The position numbers and the translations under genes are program-made. Positions 27,640 to 36,150 of a stretch of 64,000 bases of DNA are shown piece after piece; the stretch's first letter is position 1, and the number at the start of each line of letters is the position of its first letter. The DNA is from Bacillota bacterium (GTDB lineage: Bacteria > Bacillota > Clostridia > Christensenellales > UMGS416), in assembly GCA_023410875.1 (NCBI GenBank), contig JAEYPH010000015.1, positions 13,465-77,464 of the forward strand. Direction: 5' to 3'. A model generated the notes under the pieces. It worked only from the letters and a program-made list of their open reading frames with translations. It had not been told where the DNA came from and ran no database searches.

Positions 27640-28386
27640 TCACAGTTTGCCATAGATGCGCTTAAGCTGCGGCGTTTCCGCGCCGTCGGGCCCATAGACG
27701 AAGATCGGCGGGTCCCACTTGACGCCGGGTCGGCCCCCGCGGTTGGCCTGCACCAGCATCAGGTTGGGCGCGCGCTCGGCGCTGGGGTGCACCATGCAGA
27801 TGCGCTTGGGCTCCATGCGCGCTTGTTTGAGGGCCAGCAGCGTGTCTACGGCGCGGTCGGCGCGGATGATCAGCGCCAGCCGGCCGCCCTGTCGCAGCAG
27901 GTCGAAGGCCGCCTTGGCCACGTCTCCCAGCGTGCAGGCCTGCTCGTGGCGGGCGATGGCCCGTTCGGCGATGGGGCTGGCCACGCCGCTGCCCCGGCGC
28001 TCATAGGGCGGGTTGCAGGTGACCACATCGAAGCGGTTGTAGCCCAACTGCTCATGGGCGACTCGCAGATCGCCCTGCAGCACGGTGATCTTGTCCTGCA
28101 GGCCGTTCATGCACACCGAACGCGCAGCCATGTCGGCCACATCCGGCTGGATATCCAGCGCCGTGATGTGCCCGGCCGTGCCCCGCGCGGCCAGCAGCAG
28201 TGGGATCACGCCGGTGCCGGTGCCCAGGTCGGCCACGCAGTCGCCGGGGCGCACGTCGGCAAAGTAGGAGAGCAGCACCGCGTCCATGCCGAAGTGGAAA
28301 CCCCTCTCGCTCTGCAGAATGCGCAGGCCGCCCTGATGCAGGTCGTCCACACGCTCATGTTCTTTGATCAACACATCATTTTTCAT
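27640..28386 (-). CDS. TrmN6-like tRNA1(Val) adenine-N6 methyltransferase
   Basis: A 248-residue class I methyltransferase. Features are QSERGFHFGMDAVLLSYFA, the SAM loop VADLGTGTGVIPLLLA and TCNPPYERRGSG, the NPPY motif of N6-adenine methylation. In Firmicutes this family (YabB type) lies next to rsmI, as here, and is assigned to A37 of tRNA1(Val). It overlaps the end of the TlpA gene by 11 bases. Confidence 0.9.
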   Translation of the reverse strand: MKNDVLIKEHERVDDLHQGGLRILQSERGFHFGMDAVLLSYFADVRPGDCVADLGTGTGVIPLLLAARGTAGHITALDIQPDVADMAARSVCMNGLQDKITVLQGDLRVAHEQLGYNRFDVVTCNPPYERRGSGVASPIAERAIARHEQACTLGDVAKAAFDLLRQGGRLALIIRADRAVDTLLALKQARMEPKRICMVHPSAERAPNLMLVQANRGGRPGVKWDPPIFVYGPDGAETPQLKRIYGKL

Positions 28387-29038
28387 CCAGCCGCCGCACG
28401 GCTTCCAGCGCCGCCATCATCTCGTCGTCGTTGGCAAAGGCGCCCACCTGCAACAGGCGCACCCTGCCCTGCTTGTCCAGTATGTAATTGGCCGGTATGC
28501 CCTGCTGCCGATAGATACCCCAGACGCTGCCATCGCCGTCATAGGGAACCGGGAACGTGTATTTCTGCTGCTCAATAAACTGCGCCACCGCATCGCGGGA
28601 CTCCTGCTCGCTCAGGCCCTCGTTGACCGTGGAAGCAACCGCCAGCACCAGCACCTCGCCGTCGTCGCCGAAGCGCTCATGCAAGCGCTGGAAGCCGGGC
28701 ATTTCCATCAGGCATGGGCCGCACCACGTAGCCCAGAAGTTCAGCAGCACGACTTTGCCCTTGAGGTCCGAGAGCTTCCACGTCTTGCCGTTCAGGTCGG
28801 TTAACGTAAAATCTACCGCTGCCTCATCCATAAGCCGGCCGGTGAACTTCTGAATACGGGTTTCGTCGTCGCTTAAGGCATCTGTGCGCGCGGCAGCCGC
28901 AGTATCTGCCGGCAAGGCGGTCGCCGTGGCCCGAACCAGGCTTGTGGCTGTCGGGGCGGTTGTGTCCTTGGGCGCGCAGCCCGCAGCCAACAGAGTGGCG
29001 CCCATCAGCGCGGTCAAGAGCAGTTTGGATATGTTCAA
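28376..29038 (-). CDS. TlpA/ResA-like thioredoxin lipoprotein
   Basis: A 220-residue exported thiol-disulfide protein. The signal peptide LNISKLLLTALMGATLLAAGC ends in a lipobox, so it should be membrane-tethered outside the cell. The thioredoxin domain (from about residue 70) holds LNFWATWCGPCLMEMPGF, a CGPC active site. It probably reduces extracytoplasmic disulfides. A TTG start with GGGAGGA upstream was chosen; longer readings would bury the signal peptide. No cytochrome-maturation genes are nearby. Confidence 0.88.
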   Translation of the reverse strand: MNISKLLLTALMGATLLAAGCAPKDTTAPTATSLVRATATALPADTAAAARTDALSDDETRIQKFTGRLMDEAAVDFTLTDLNGKTWKLSDLKGKVVLLNFWATWCGPCLMEMPGFQRLHERFGDDGEVLVLAVASTVNEGLSEQESRDAVAQFIEQQKYTFPVPYDGDGSVWGIYRQQGIPANYILDKQGRVRLLQVGAFANDDEMMAALEAVRRLDEK

Positions 29039-29119
29039 AGGCGCAATCCTCCCGTGGGCATTTGTATCAGTATACCCAACCGCCGGGCGCGCCACAGTGA
29101 CCCCGCTCACCAAAGGCGG

Positions 29120-30106
29120 CTATACATAATTGCTCAGCATATCCTGAAGCGCGTTGCGCACCTGAGCGCGGGCATGCTCGGGGTAGACGATCTCGGCCTC
29201 ACCGCCGAAATGGGCCAGCCAAGCCGTCAGGCCCGGGCTTACAACCAGGTCCGCCTTCATCAGGAACCAGCCTTCGCGCTCGTCGGGCACGATGCGCACA
29301 TCGGTGCCCAGCTTGTCGATGACGGAGGTGACCAGGTGGTTGGCAAAGCGGATGTGCACCTCGATGATCGGGCCGGAAAACATGCTGAAGGCCCGCTTGC
29401 CGTAGTCGGCGATGTTGAGCTGCTCGTCGTTGTAAAAATCGCTGTAGGGTTTGAGCGGCGTATCCAGCACGCGTACATCCTTCATGCGGTCCACGCGGAA
29501 ATGGGTGAACTCGGGCTTGTCGCCCCTGCGGGAAATCAAGTAATAGGCGTCGTTGCTCCAGTTGAGGCCGTAGGGGCTGACCAGATACTCCTCGCCGCCC
29601 CGGCGCTCCACCCGGCGCTTCTTCAGGTTGTATTCGCAGTAGCGGAAGCCGATCATACGGCCTTGCTGCATGGCGCGGGTGATGGTGTCGATGACGATAT
29701 ATACCTGCTCGTTGACGCACTTGGCGCGTTCCTCCACGAACACGCTGCTTAAAAGCTCCTGGCGCTGGGCATCGCTGGCGAATCCGGCGATCTTGCCAAC
29801 CAGGCGGCGGCTCTTGCCCGGTGTGATGAACCGCGCCGCCTGCACGGCGTCCATGAGCAGCTTCATCTCCGGCAGTTCGAATTCCCGCTGGCCCAGATAG
29901 AAGCCCTGGGTCTTCTGCTCCACGTGGATGATGTCCACGCCGAACTCCTCGAGCTCCTCGATGCTGCGGTAGATGCTGCGCCGCTCCACTTCCATGCCTC
30001 TGGCGTTCAGGCGCTCGGCGATCTCCACAGCGTTCATCGGGTGCTCTTCATCGGTGTGCTTGCGCAAAAGCTCATAAATTGCCAGCGTTCGCAGTCCTGC
30101 TTGCAT
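29120..30106 (-). CDS. WYL-domain transcriptional regulator
   Basis: A 328-residue regulator with an N-terminal helix-turn-helix (LRTLAIYELLRKHTDEEHPMN to RRSIYRSIEELEEFG, about residues 5-65) and a WYL domain around residues 135-215 (MIGFRYCEYNLKKRRVERRG, YLVSPYGLNWSNDAYYLISR). The C-terminal WCX-type region ends in NALQDMLSNYV. WYL domains bind nucleic acid or nucleotides and often sense DNA damage or stress. No obvious target is adjacent. The ATG has AAAGGAG. Confidence 0.88.
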   Translation of the reverse strand: MQAGLRTLAIYELLRKHTDEEHPMNAVEIAERLNARGMEVERRSIYRSIEELEEFGVDIIHVEQKTQGFYLGQREFELPEMKLLMDAVQAARFITPGKSRRLVGKIAGFASDAQRQELLSSVFVEERAKCVNEQVYIVIDTITRAMQQGRMIGFRYCEYNLKKRRVERRGGEEYLVSPYGLNWSNDAYYLISRRGDKPEFTHFRVDRMKDVRVLDTPLKPYSDFYNDEQLNIADYGKRAFSMFSGPIIEVHIRFANHLVTSVIDKLGTDVRIVPDEREGWFLMKADLVVSPGLTAWLAHFGGEAEIVYPEHARAQVRNALQDMLSNYV

Positions 30107-30181
30107 AGGTACTCCTTTCGCCTTCGGAACTGTTGCGCCTTGGCGATTTGGCCGTCCTGTTCTTCTTGCCCTATATCAAAA

Positions 30182-30535
30182 TCAATCGGCGAAGGCGGTG
30201 ATGTTGCCGCCGTTGCTCCACAAGCGTTCCAGGTTGTAGAAGGCCCGGTCGTCCTTGTGGAAGATGTGCACGAGCACGAGGCCTAAGTCCAGCACGATCC
30301 AGCGGGCGGCCTCGAACCCCTCGCGGCGCAGCACAGGGATGCCGGCCTCGGCCAGTTTGTCCCCCAGTTCGTCTGCCAACGCTCGCACCTGCAGGTTCGT
30401 GCGGCCGCTGCACACGATGAACGCGTCGGCGATGACCGTCATGGCGGCGATGTCCACCTGCACCACGTCCTGGGCCTTCTTCTCCAGCAGTATGCCGACC
30501 ACGGTTTCGCACAGCTTGCGCGCCTGTTCTGTCAA
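30182..30535 (-). CDS. rsfS: Ribosomal silencing factor RsfS
   Basis: RsfS binds ribosomal protein L14 and blocks subunit joining when nutrients are scarce. The 117-residue protein shows KAQDVVQVDIAAMTVIADAFIVCSG, RREGFEAARWIVLDLGLVLVHIFHKDDRAFYNLERLW, typical of the family. A TTG start with AAGGAGAG six bases upstream is preferred. It is downstream of nadD and yqeK, the standard Firmicutes order. Confidence 0.93.
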   Translation of the reverse strand: MTEQARKLCETVVGILLEKKAQDVVQVDIAAMTVIADAFIVCSGRTNLQVRALADELGDKLAEAGIPVLRREGFEAARWIVLDLGLVLVHIFHKDDRAFYNLERLWSNGGNITAFAD

Positions 30536-30685
30536 CAGAATCTCTCCTTTATCTTCGCCAGCGGCGCTATGGCACCTCGGCGATCTGAACATCCTGTACT
30601 CTCATACATCTTACCAAAGGCTGCACCGCACCGCAAGGAACAAAGCGCCTGTCAGCTCTTTCATCCTTCCCGGCAGGCACTTCCT

Positions 30686-31270
30686 TCACTCTGATCTGGG
30701 GTCCACTCCCTTTTTCAGGCACAGCTCGTTGTACACCGCTATGGTGCTGGGGTGCAGCGGCAGCCCGTGGGACAGCACGTGGATGGCGCTGCGCCCGAGC
30801 TTGAGCCGCAACGCCTCGTCCAGGTCGCTCCTGGCGGCGCGGCGGATGTCCTCCACGCCGTCGTAGTCGCGGTTCTCCTCGATCAGGTCGGCCACGGAAA
30901 CGATCTTCTCCAGCATCGTCATGCCAAATCTGGGTACGGTGTGCCAGCAGATGGCCCCCAACACCTCCTCATCGGCAATGCCCAGCGCCCGGCGGGCCAA
31001 CGCGGCGCCGGCAGGCGCGTGCAGAATCTGCGGGCTGTTGAGGCTGACCTCATCCAGCGGAAAGTCCACCTCGGCAGCGTATGCCACCATCTGTTCCAGT
31101 TGCATGCCCTTGGCGCAGTCATGGGCCAGGCCGGCCAACGCCGCCTTGGCCTCGTCACAGCCGAAGCGCCGCGCCAGCGCCAGCGCGGCCTTCTCCGTGC
31201 CCAAGCTGTGAGCCACCCGCTTGGGGCGCAGGTTCTCCTTCAGAAACGCCACTATGCCTTCCCTATCCAT
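30686..31270 (-). CDS. yqeK: YqeK-like HD hydrolase (diadenosine tetraphosphatase)
   Basis: A 194-residue HD-domain protein of the YqeK family, which splits Ap4A symmetrically. Metal-binding residues lie in RVAHSLGTEKAALALA, ALAGLAHDCAKGM and LHAPAGAALARRALG, with GAICWHTVPRFGMTMLEKIVSVADLIEENRDYDGVEDIR further on. It lies between nadD and rsfS. The ATG at 31270 is nine bases past the nadD stop. Confidence 0.93.
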   Translation of the reverse strand: MDREGIVAFLKENLRPKRVAHSLGTEKAALALARRFGCDEAKAALAGLAHDCAKGMQLEQMVAYAAEVDFPLDEVSLNSPQILHAPAGAALARRALGIADEEVLGAICWHTVPRFGMTMLEKIVSVADLIEENRDYDGVEDIRRAARSDLDEALRLKLGRSAIHVLSHGLPLHPSTIAVYNELCLKKGVDPRSE

Positions 31271-31279
31271 ACCATCCTC

Positions 31280-31900
31280 TTATGCTTGATACAGTCTGTG
31301 CTCGCGGATGTAATCCGCCACGGCGTCGGGCACCCAGGGCGAAAGGTCCGCACCCCGCCCGGCGAGCCCCCGCAGCGCCGTGGAGGAGATGTCCATGCCC
31401 GGCGAGGGCACCAATAAAATCTCCGCTCCGAAACGCGCCTGCAGCGCCTGGCGCTGGCTTTCCAACTCCACAATGCTGTTGCCTGGGCGATATACGGCCA
31501 CAAAGGCCGCCAACCGCATCAGCTCGTCGGACCGGTACCACTGGTCCAGCATCATCAGCGAATCGCCGCCGATGATGAAATACAGCCGGTCGTTTGGGTG
31601 CCGGCCCTTGAGCGTGCGCAGCGTGTCCACGGTGTAGTCCACGCCGGGCGTGACAATCTCCAGATCACTGACCTCATAGCCCGCGCCCGCCGCCGCCAGG
31701 CGCGCCATGGCCAGCCGGTGGCTTGCGTCGGTCAATGCCCGGTGCTCCTTGTGGGGCGGCTGCCCTGCCGGCATCAAGATCACGCGGTCCAGCGCGGCGG
31801 CTTCGCGAGCCACCGCGGCGATCATCAGGTGCGCCCGGTGCACCGGGTCGAATGTGCCGCCCAGTATGCCAATGCGTTCCATCTTTTTATGCTCATCCAT
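31280..31900 (-). CDS. nadD: Nicotinate-nucleotide adenylyltransferase
   Basis: NadD makes deamido-NAD from nicotinate mononucleotide and ATP. The 206-residue protein has the HxGH-type motif in GILGGTFDPVHRAHLMIA, PAGQPPHK, FIIGGDSLMMLDQWYRSDEL and the ISSTALR loop near the C-terminus. The start may be at 31900 or at the internal ATG 31882 (MERIGIL); neither has a strong ribosome site. In most Firmicutes obgE and yhbY lie just upstream; here they are 8-9 kb away in the same orientation. Confidence 0.95.
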   Translation of the reverse strand: MDEHKKMERIGILGGTFDPVHRAHLMIAAVAREAAALDRVILMPAGQPPHKEHRALTDASHRLAMARLAAAGAGYEVSDLEIVTPGVDYTVDTLRTLKGRHPNDRLYFIIGGDSLMMLDQWYRSDELMRLAAFVAVYRPGNSIVELESQRQALQARFGAEILLVPSPGMDISSTALRGLAGRGADLSPWVPDAVADYIREHRLYQA

Positions 31901-31919
31901 ATTTTATATAACGCTTTCG

Positions 31920-32228
31920 CCTGTTATGGATTTTGCGGTGGCGGTACATCCGATCGCCGCAATCTTGCGGCTATGCTCAGTGCTGCGCACTGACCGGCCT
32001 GTGGATTTTGCGGCAGCGGCACATCCGATCGCCGCAATCTTGCGGCGATGCTCAGTGCTGCGCACTGACTCGCCTGTGGATTTTGCGGTGGCGGCACATC
32101 CGATCGCCGCAATCTTGCGGCGATGCTCAGTGCTGCGCACTGACCGGCTTGTGGATTTTGCGGTGGCGGCACATCTGATCGCCGCAATCTTGCGGCGATG
32201 CTTAGTGCTGCGCACTGACCGGCAATGC
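31920..32228 (+). repeat. Four 75-bp tandem repeats, each with two hairpins
   Basis: Units start at 31928, 32003, 32078 and 32153, exactly 75 bp apart, and differ at only a few positions. Each carries ATCGCCGCAATCTTGCGGCG (a 10-bp stem with a 2-base loop) and CAGTGCTGCGCACTG (a 6-bp stem with a 3-base loop). In unit 1 the first stem has one mismatch. Because 75 is a multiple of three, several frames stay open, but no plausible protein results. It lies in the divergent gap between nadD and a membrane-protein gene. Confidence 0.9.
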
Positions 32229-32262
32229 TCCTATGTCGGCAGAGCCGACATCCCGCATTGCC
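32221..32262 (+). repeat. Compound hairpin closing the 75-bp array
   Basis: GGCAATG (32221-32227) pairs with CATTGCC (32256-32262), and inside it ATGTCGGC pairs with GCCGACAT around AGA. It starts exactly where the fifth 75-bp unit would continue. Confidence 0.7.
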
Positions 32263-32360
32263 TGCGTAGTGTATCGAATATCCATACAAGGGTAAAACTA
32301 CCAATGGAAAAAGTCAAATACACATTACCATACACCTGAGCACCAGGGGAGGATTTCCGT

Positions 32361-33251
32361 ATGAACGTGTCCGCAGTTCAACCCAGGGTCGGCCATAGCA
32401 GCGCCTTTTCGCTGGCTCGGCTGCTGGATGGAGCCGCCTTCGGCACGCTGTGCGCGGTGGTCAGCTTTGTCGTCTTCGCCTCACGCATCGAAAGCCCGTG
32501 GGTCGCGGTGCTGCCCAGCGCTTTGTTCACCGGCTGCGCGGTGACAGCTTTTCTGCTGTGGCGGCGGCGGCGCATCCGGCGCACCAACCTGGCGCTGCAG
32601 CGGCTGGCTTATGACCTGTGGCTGTGCGATGTCATGATCACCCACGACGAGCGGCGCTTCCGCAAGTTCGTCAGCGACATTTTGCTGGGGCAATGCCGCT
32701 GCAGCCCCGTGCCCGAGTGCGATGGCCGCCGCGTGAGCCGCGACGGAACAATCTGCCGCGTGGCCGTGCTGCGCCGGCACCCCAGCGCGCCGGTGGGTGC
32801 ACAGGATGTGCTGGAGGAGGCCGACCGCACCCGCGACGAAGGGCTGGACGCGTTGATCCTGGCCACGACCGCCGGTATCACCGACGACGCCCGCTCCCTG
32901 GCCCGCAGCATACAGGGCGTGGCCATCACGCTCTATGACGGCTCGACGCTGTATGCGATGGCCTGGGATGCCGCGCTGGACGCCCCCGACGGCGCTCTGG
33001 AACCCTATCTGGAGCGCGCCGCGGAAAACCTTCGCACCCAGCGCCGCCGCCGGCGCATCCGTTTCTCGGGCTGGGCGGCCAGTTTGCGCTTTGCCGCGGC
33101 CGGCGCGGCGCTTGCGGCGCTTTCGTGGCTGACACCCTATCGCACGTGGTATCTGCTGTGCGCGGCGGGCTGCCTGGTCATCGCCGCCGCCGCGCTCATT
33201 TTCCCCAATTTCCGGCTGTTCAAAAGGGAAACGCCAAAGGAAAAGGAATAG
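32361..33251 (+). CDS. Membrane protein with possible nuclease-like core, uncharacterised
   Basis: A 296-residue protein with two hydrophobic helices near the N-terminus (about 25-70), a soluble core of roughly 150 residues and two more helices at the C-terminus (about 230-285). The core contains DALILATTAGITDDARSLARSIQGVAITLYDG, which faintly resembles the late strands of Mrr-type restriction-endonuclease-like domains, but I see no convincing D-ExK catalytic set. Arg-rich segments flank the helices. The start has GGGGAGG at ideal spacing. No family is assigned; function unknown. Confidence 0.6.
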   Translation: MNVSAVQPRVGHSSAFSLARLLDGAAFGTLCAVVSFVVFASRIESPWVAVLPSALFTGCAVTAFLLWRRRRIRRTNLALQRLAYDLWLCDVMITHDERRFRKFVSDILLGQCRCSPVPECDGRRVSRDGTICRVAVLRRHPSAPVGAQDVLEEADRTRDEGLDALILATTAGITDDARSLARSIQGVAITLYDGSTLYAMAWDAALDAPDGALEPYLERAAENLRTQRRRRRIRFSGWAASLRFAAAGAALAALSWLTPYRTWYLLCAAGCLVIAAAALIFPNFRLFKRETPKEKE

Positions 33252-33296
33252 TAGCCTAATCCAAACCAATTTTCCGAAGTGCATAACAGTATAAGA

Positions 33297-33352
33297 ATCC
33301 CCCTATTAAGAACGCCAGCCGTTGCTTAACTGGGGGATTCCTCGTTGCACTC
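33297..33352 (-). repeat. Palindromic element, partial copy upstream of nrdD
   Basis: AATCCCCC...GGGGGATTCCTCG and the end GGAATGACAG match half to two thirds of the array units at 40008-40737, in the opposite orientation. Confidence 0.75.
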
Positions 33353-33391
33353 GGAATGACAGCATGGGGTTTACGACGACACTCAGTCCTG

Positions 33392-33501
33392 TCATTCTTC
33401 GGCCGCGCAGCGGCCGAAGAATCCCCCGAGAACAACGGCGTGTGCTCAGGGGATTCCTCGCGGAGTATATCCTGAGCGAAGCCGAAGGGCTCGGAATGAC
33501 A
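33392..33501 (-). repeat. Palindromic element, full copy upstream of nrdD
   Basis: It runs from CTGTCATTC to GGAATGACA with inner AATCCCC/GGGGATT. One arm is a near-perfect hairpin (TTCGGCCGC/GCGGCCGAA). This arm differs completely in sequence from the corresponding arm of the array units at 40008 onward, yet keeps the pairing. Confidence 0.8.
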
Positions 33502-33656
33502 TCAAAAGCAATGCCTACCATCCTCTTTACATTTTTGCATTTCCTTGTTAGAATCATTCCAATATTTGCTTACAATGTGACATAGGTTCCACCTCCATCC
33601 ACGCATCTGTGATATAATAACTGTATCAGTGCATCCTTCGACAAAACCCGCAACGC

Positions 33657-33710
33657 AGACTATATATAGTGGTTTTGGCGGTTGACAGCACCAAAATGTA
33701 GTGATAAAAT
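33657..33710 (+). promoter_or_regulatory. nrdD promoter with two NrdR-like boxes
   Basis: TTGACA (33682-33687) and TAAAAT (33705-33710) are 17 bp apart. Box 1, AGACTATATATAGTGG (33657-33672), fits the NrdR consensus ACACTATATATAGTGT at 14 of 16 positions. A weaker box 2, CACCAAAATGTAGTGA (33689-33704), lies exactly 32 bp further on and fills the promoter spacer. Paired boxes about three helix turns apart are the known NrdR arrangement. Confidence 0.75.
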
Positions 33711-33738
33711 GACTACCACTCCCAAAAATTGACGCTGC

Positions 33739-33772
33739 AAGGAGGCAAAAACCGGCCATGCCCGGCCGGTGA
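33739..33772 (+). promoter_or_regulatory. Ribosome site, hairpin and 4-codon leader ORF before nrdD
   Basis: AAGGAGG (33739-33745) is followed by a hairpin ACCGGCC/GGCCGGT (33751-33770). Inside it lies ATG CCC GGC CGG TGA (33758-33772), whose stop overlaps a GTG in frame with nrdD (33769) as GTGA. The strong ribosome site is therefore placed for the leader ORF rather than for nrdD itself. Confidence 0.4.
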
Positions 33773-36150
33773 AAAGCGCAATGATTACAACGATCGTAAA
33801 GCGGGACGGACGCTCCGTTCCTTTCAATCTGGAAAAGATTCACGGCGCCATCGTGAAGGCCATGCGGGCCAGCGGCAACCCCGATGAGGCGCTGGCCATG
33901 GAATTGGCCGCCCGCGCAGCCAACCAGGCGGACGCCGTTAGCGCTGCCCAGGGCGTTGCGCCCACCGTGGAGCAGATACAGGACATCGTGGAGCGCGTGC
34001 TCATAGAAGCAGACCTGCCGGAACCCGCCAAGGCCTACATCCTCTATCGCGCCGAGCGCACCCGCGCCCGCGAGATGAACACGCGCCTGATGAAGACCTA
34101 TGAGGAGATCACCCACAGCGCCTCCATCGACAGCGACATCAAGCGCGACAACGCCAACATCGACGGCGACACGGCCATGGGTGTCATGCTCAAGTACGGT
34201 TCCGAAGGCGCCAAGATCTTCAACGAGATGTACATCATCAAGCCGGCCCATGCGCTGGCCCACAAGAGCGGCGACATCCACATCCATGATTTTGACTTCT
34301 ACACGCTGACGACGACATGCTGCCAGATTGATATACAGAAGCTGTTCCACAACGGCTTCTCCACCGGTCACGGTTTTCTGCGGGAGCCCAACGACATCGC
34401 CAGCTATTCGGCGCTGACATGCATCGCGATACAGAGCAACCAGAATGACCAGCACGGAGGCCAGAGCATCCCCAACTTCGACTATGCGCTGGCCGACGGC
34501 GTACGCAAGACGTTCACACGCAAATACCGCGACAACCTCTCGCGTATCCTCGCCTTCACTCTGCACCCCGACGATGCGGCGGACAGCGCCGGCGTGGCCG
34601 CCTCGGTGGAGGCCGCCTATCAGCAGATTTACGGACAGGGCGGCGTACGCCCCGAGCTGGACGACGCCAGCGGCTACTGCGCCTTGGAGCACCCCATCCT
34701 AAGTAGCAAGTGGGACGGCGAGACCGTGCGGCGTTGCCAGGCTTTCGCCATGAAGCGCGCCGCCGAGGAGACCGATCGCGCCACGTTCCAGGCCATGGAG
34801 GCGCTCATCCACAACCTGAACACGATGCACAGCCGCGCCGGCGCCCAGGTGCCCTTCAGCTCCATCAACTATGGCACCGACACAAGCCCCGAGGGCCGTA
34901 TGGTCATCCGCAACATCCTGCTGGCCACCGAGAATGGCTTGGGCTACGGCGAGACGCCGATCTTCCCCATCCAGATCTTCAAGGTAAAGGACGGCGTTTC
35001 TGCAAACCCCGGCGACCCCAACTACGACCTGTTCCAGCTGGCCTGCCGCACCACGGCCAAGCGGCTGTTCCCGAACTTCTCGTTCCTGGATGCGCCCTTC
35101 AACCTGCAATATTATCAACCGGGCCGCACAGAGTCCGAGGTCGCCTACATGGGCTGCCGCACCCGCGTCATCGCCAACGCCAACGACCCCAGCCGCCAGA
35201 TCGTCAACGGCCGCGGCAACCTGAGCTTTACGTCCATCAACCTGCCGCGCCTGGCCATCTTGAGCAACGGCGATCTGGACGAGTTCAACCGCCGCCTGGA
35301 CGAGATGATCGACCTCGTGACCGACCAGCTGATGGACCGCTTTGAGATACAGTGCCGCAAGAAGGTGCGCAATTTCCCCTTCCTGATGGGCAATGGCATC
35401 TGGCTGGATTCCGACAAGCTGGGCCCCGACGACGAGGCCCGCGAGGTGCTGCGCCATGGCACGCTGACGGTGGGCTTCATCGGCCTGGCCGAGACGCTCA
35501 TGGTGCTGACCGGCAAGCACCACGGCGAATCAGAGGAATCCCAGGCGCTGGGCCTGAAGATCGTGGGCCACATGCGCCAGCGTATGGACGACCTGGCTGC
35601 CAAGACCCGGCTCAACTTCTCGCTGATCGCCACGCCCGCCGAGGGCCTATCCGGCCGCTTCGTCGCCATCGACCGCAAGCGCTTTGGCTCCATCCCCGGC
35701 GTTACCGATCGCGAGTATTACACGAACTCCTTCCACGTGCCCGTGTATCACCCGATCAGCGCCTATGACAAGATCCGCCTGGAGGCCCCTTACCACGCGC
35801 TGACCAACGGCGGCCACATCACCTATGTGGAGCTGGACGGCGACCCCACGCAGAACGTGCAGGCCATCGAGGCCGTCATCCGCGCAATGAAGGCCAGCGG
35901 CGTGGGTTACGGTTCCATCAACCACCCGGTGGACCGCGACCCGGTTTGCGGCTTCAACGGCGTCATCAACGACGAGTGCCCCAAGTGCCACCGCCATGAG
36001 GAGGACGGCCCCGCCTTCGAGCGCATCCGCCGCATCACCGGCTATCTCGTGGGCACGCTGGACCGCTTCAACAACGCCAAGCGCGCCGAGGAGCATGATC
36101 GGGTCAAACATGTGAACATCGCCCAGACATGCTCGCTGGAACGGCTGTGA
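33769..36150 (+). CDS. nrdD: Anaerobic ribonucleoside-triphosphate reductase
   Basis: The class III reductase makes dNTPs without oxygen using a glycyl radical. The protein (793 residues from the GTG, 789 from the ATG at 33781) begins with an ATP-cone (about residues 1-95), followed by the reductase barrel with HIHDFDFYTLTTTCCQIDIQ, HGGQSIPNFDYALADGV and MGCRTRVIAN. The C-terminus carries VCGFNGVINDECPKCHR, the zinc-ribbon region, and RRITGYLVG, which contains the radical glycine. nrdG follows with a 4-base overlap. NrdR-like boxes cover the promoter. The enzyme is destroyed by oxygen, which supports an anaerobic host. Confidence 0.97.
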   Translation: MKSAMITTIVKRDGRSVPFNLEKIHGAIVKAMRASGNPDEALAMELAARAANQADAVSAAQGVAPTVEQIQDIVERVLIEADLPEPAKAYILYRAERTRAREMNTRLMKTYEEITHSASIDSDIKRDNANIDGDTAMGVMLKYGSEGAKIFNEMYIIKPAHALAHKSGDIHIHDFDFYTLTTTCCQIDIQKLFHNGFSTGHGFLREPNDIASYSALTCIAIQSNQNDQHGGQSIPNFDYALADGVRKTFTRKYRDNLSRILAFTLHPDDAADSAGVAASVEAAYQQIYGQGGVRPELDDASGYCALEHPILSSKWDGETVRRCQAFAMKRAAEETDRATFQAMEALIHNLNTMHSRAGAQVPFSSINYGTDTSPEGRMVIRNILLATENGLGYGETPIFPIQIFKVKDGVSANPGDPNYDLFQLACRTTAKRLFPNFSFLDAPFNLQYYQPGRTESEVAYMGCRTRVIANANDPSRQIVNGRGNLSFTSINLPRLAILSNGDLDEFNRRLDEMIDLVTDQLMDRFEIQCRKKVRNFPFLMGNGIWLDSDKLGPDDEAREVLRHGTLTVGFIGLAETLMVLTGKHHGESEESQALGLKIVGHMRQRMDDLAAKTRLNFSLIATPAEGLSGRFVAIDRKRFGSIPGVTDREYYTNSFHVPVYHPISAYDKIRLEAPYHALTNGGHITYVELDGDPTQNVQAIEAVIRAMKASGVGYGSINHPVDRDPVCGFNGVINDECPKCHRHEEDGPAFERIRRITGYLVGTLDRFNNAKRAEEHDRVKHVNIAQTCSLERL

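Noticed and set aside
31707..32339. A repeat protein encoded by the 75-bp array
   Set aside because: Frames are open in several registers only because the period is divisible by three; no ribosome site or plausible start exists, and the structure is palindromic.
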